Positions 8,096 to 8,863 of a DNA stretch of 8,863 bases are shown here, in pieces. The DNA lies in assembly GCA_039808325.1 (NCBI GenBank), contig JBDHSU010000153.1:1-8863 (forward strand), read 5' to 3'. The position numbers and the translations under genes were made by a program. The first letter of the stretch is position 1. Every line of letters begins with the position of its first letter. The notes beneath the pieces are model-generated. The model had not been told where the DNA came from. It saw only the letters and a program-made list of their open reading frames with translations, and made no database searches. The stretch comes from JAFKKS01 sp039808325. Its GTDB lineage: Bacteria; Pseudomonadota; Alphaproteobacteria; Rhizobiales; Xanthobacteraceae.

Positions 8096-8110
8096 CGTCC
8101 GGGCCGGACG
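8096..8110. repeat. Palindrome in the lon leader
   Basis: CGTCCGG (8096-8102) and CCGGACG (8104-8110) are perfect inverted arms around a single base. The element lies in the predicted lon 5' leader, about 87 nt before the start codon. It may be a protein-binding site or a short hairpin; a chance GC-rich palindrome cannot be excluded. Confidence 0.3.
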
Positions 8111-8159
8111 GGTGGCGCATCGTGAGGGCGAACGGTGCCCGGAATCACTCATTCGCCGT

Positions 8160-8190
8160 TATAGGTGGCGATGCCACAAGGGGCTGTCAA
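8160..8190 (-). promoter_or_regulatory. Candidate promoter of lon
   Basis: GCTTGACA (TTGACA at 8190-8185) and CCTATAAC (CCTATA at 8165-8160) lie 19 bp apart. CTTGAC and CCTATA resemble the alphaproteobacterial RpoH (heat-shock) boxes, but the spacing is longer than usual for either RpoH or the housekeeping sigma factor. The resulting lon leader would be about 140 nt. Confidence 0.35.
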
Positions 8191-8221
8191 GCAACCGAGG
8201 CGAAGCGGTCCCGCTTGGAAA

Positions 8222-8252
8222 GCGTCGAGATTACAAGGCGTAACCTCGACGC
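8222..8252 (-). terminator. Hairpin just after clpX, candidate terminator or attenuator
   Basis: GCGTCGAG (8222-8229) and CTCGACGC (8245-8252) form a perfect 8-bp stem. After one mismatch it continues as TTAC/GTAA around a 5-nt loop. On the minus strand it starts 12 nt past the clpX stop codon and is followed by only CTTTCC. Termination would probably be partial, leaving some readthrough into lon. Confidence 0.5.
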
Positions 8253-8263
8253 GCAGGTTCCGA

Positions 8264-8863
8264 TCAGGCGCTCGCGGAGCCGGCGTCGTTGGTGCGGTCG
8301 GCATAGATGTAGAGCGGCCGCGCCGTCGCTTCGACGACTTCCTTCGAGATCACGACCTCCTCGACGCCTTCCAGGCTCGGCAGATCGAACATCGTCTCGA
8401 GCAGAATGCTCTCCATGATGGAGCGCAGGCCGCGCGCGCCGGTCTTGCGCTCGATCGCCTTTTTCGCAATCGCGCCAAGCGCGTCGTCGGTCAGCGTGAG
8501 GTCGATCGTCTCCATCTCGAACAGCCGCTGATATTGCTTCACCAGCGCGTTCTTCGGCTCGGTGAGGATCTTCTTGAGCGCGGCCTCGTCGAGGTCCTCC
8601 AGGGTCGCCACGACCGGCAAACGGCCGACGAACTCCGGAATGAGGCCGTATTTCAGCAAGTCCTCGGGCTCGACCTGGCGGAAGATTTCGCCCGTGCGCC
8701 GATCCTCCGGCGCGCTCACCTTGGCGCCGAAGCCGATCGAGGTCGACTTGCCGCGCCCCGAGATGATCTTGTCGAGGCCGGAGAAGGCGCCGCCGCACAC
8801 GAACAGGATGTTGGTCGTGTCGACCTGCAGGAACTCCTGCTGCGGGTGCTTGCGGCCGCCCTG
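8264..8863 (-). CDS. clpX: ClpX, ATP-dependent unfoldase of ClpXP, C-terminal part (cut by right edge)
   Basis: ClpX is a hexameric AAA+ unfoldase that recognises tagged proteins and threads them into the ClpP peptidase. The visible 199 residues begin inside the AAA+ large domain at QGGRKHPQQEFLQVDTTNIL, which includes the RKH substrate-recognition loop (RKH at 4-6 of this fragment). FVCGGAFSGLDKII follows. IGF (43-45) is the loop that docks on ClpP. GLIPEFVGRLP (73-83) carries the arginine-finger region, and GARGLRSIMES (142-152) is the sensor 2 region of the small domain. The end TNDAGSASA is a normal variable tail. The zinc-binding domain, Walker motifs and pore-1 loop lie outside the window. 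Lon follows on the same strand, the usual order in proteobacteria. Confidence 0.98.
   Translation of the reverse strand, partial: QGGRKHPQQEFLQVDTTNILFVCGGAFSGLDKIISGRGKSTSIGFGAKVSAPEDRRTGEIFRQVEPEDLLKYGLIPEFVGRLPVVATLEDLDEAALKKILTEPKNALVKQYQRLFEMETIDLTLTDDALGAIAKKAIERKTGARGLRSIMESILLETMFDLPSLEGVEEVVISKEVVEATARPLYIYADRTNDAGSASA

Noticed and set aside
8010..8120. Extended Lon N-terminus from the ATG at 8120
   Set aside because: The 37 added residues have no Lon homology, and the ATG at 8009 has a good AAAGG site.

Overview
The window is GC-rich chromosomal DNA from an alphaproteobacterium, most likely a Rhizobiales (Hyphomicrobiales) member near Bradyrhizobium or Rhodopseudomonas. The grounds are the clpX-lon-nucleoid protein-tRNA neighbourhood, the Ser/Thr-rich N-terminus of the HU protein, an H-NS/HvrA-type protein, and an intergenic repeat that I recognise as a dispersed family in these genomes. 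I see no phage, IS, CRISPR or defence genes. This is mostly an ordinary housekeeping region with some unusual regulatory and synteny details.

Layout. 1-1365 (minus): a periplasmic solute-binding protein followed 23 bp later by its ABC ATPase, which runs off the left edge. 1451-2638 (minus): a class V PLP aminotransferase whose start codon lies just downstream of a perfect dyad and a possible promoter. 2776-2852 (minus): tRNA-Asp(GTC) with its own promoter, leader palindrome and terminator. 2853-3224: no protein gene. 3225-3530 (plus): HU, followed by a strong terminator that overlaps the stop codon of a convergent EamA-family membrane transporter (3581-4480, minus). 4610-4685 (minus): tRNA-Val(TAC). 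4788-5186 (minus): an H-NS family protein with a C-terminal AT-hook. 5187-5579: no protein gene; it holds the hns promoter, a dispersed repeat and the lon terminator. 5580-8009 (minus): complete Lon protease. 8264-8863 (minus): the C-terminal 199 residues of ClpX, cut by the right edge.

How the parts work together. ClpX and Lon are the AAA+ protein quality-control pair, and they lie in the conserved clpX-lon order. The neighbouring HU and H-NS genes encode nucleoid proteins. In many proteobacteria hupB follows lon in the same direction. Here HU points the other way and is separated from lon by hns, tRNA-Val and the EamA gene, which suggests a local inversion or insertion. The left part looks like a nutrient-uptake cluster (importer plus aminotransferase) for an unidentified amino or metal-chelate substrate.
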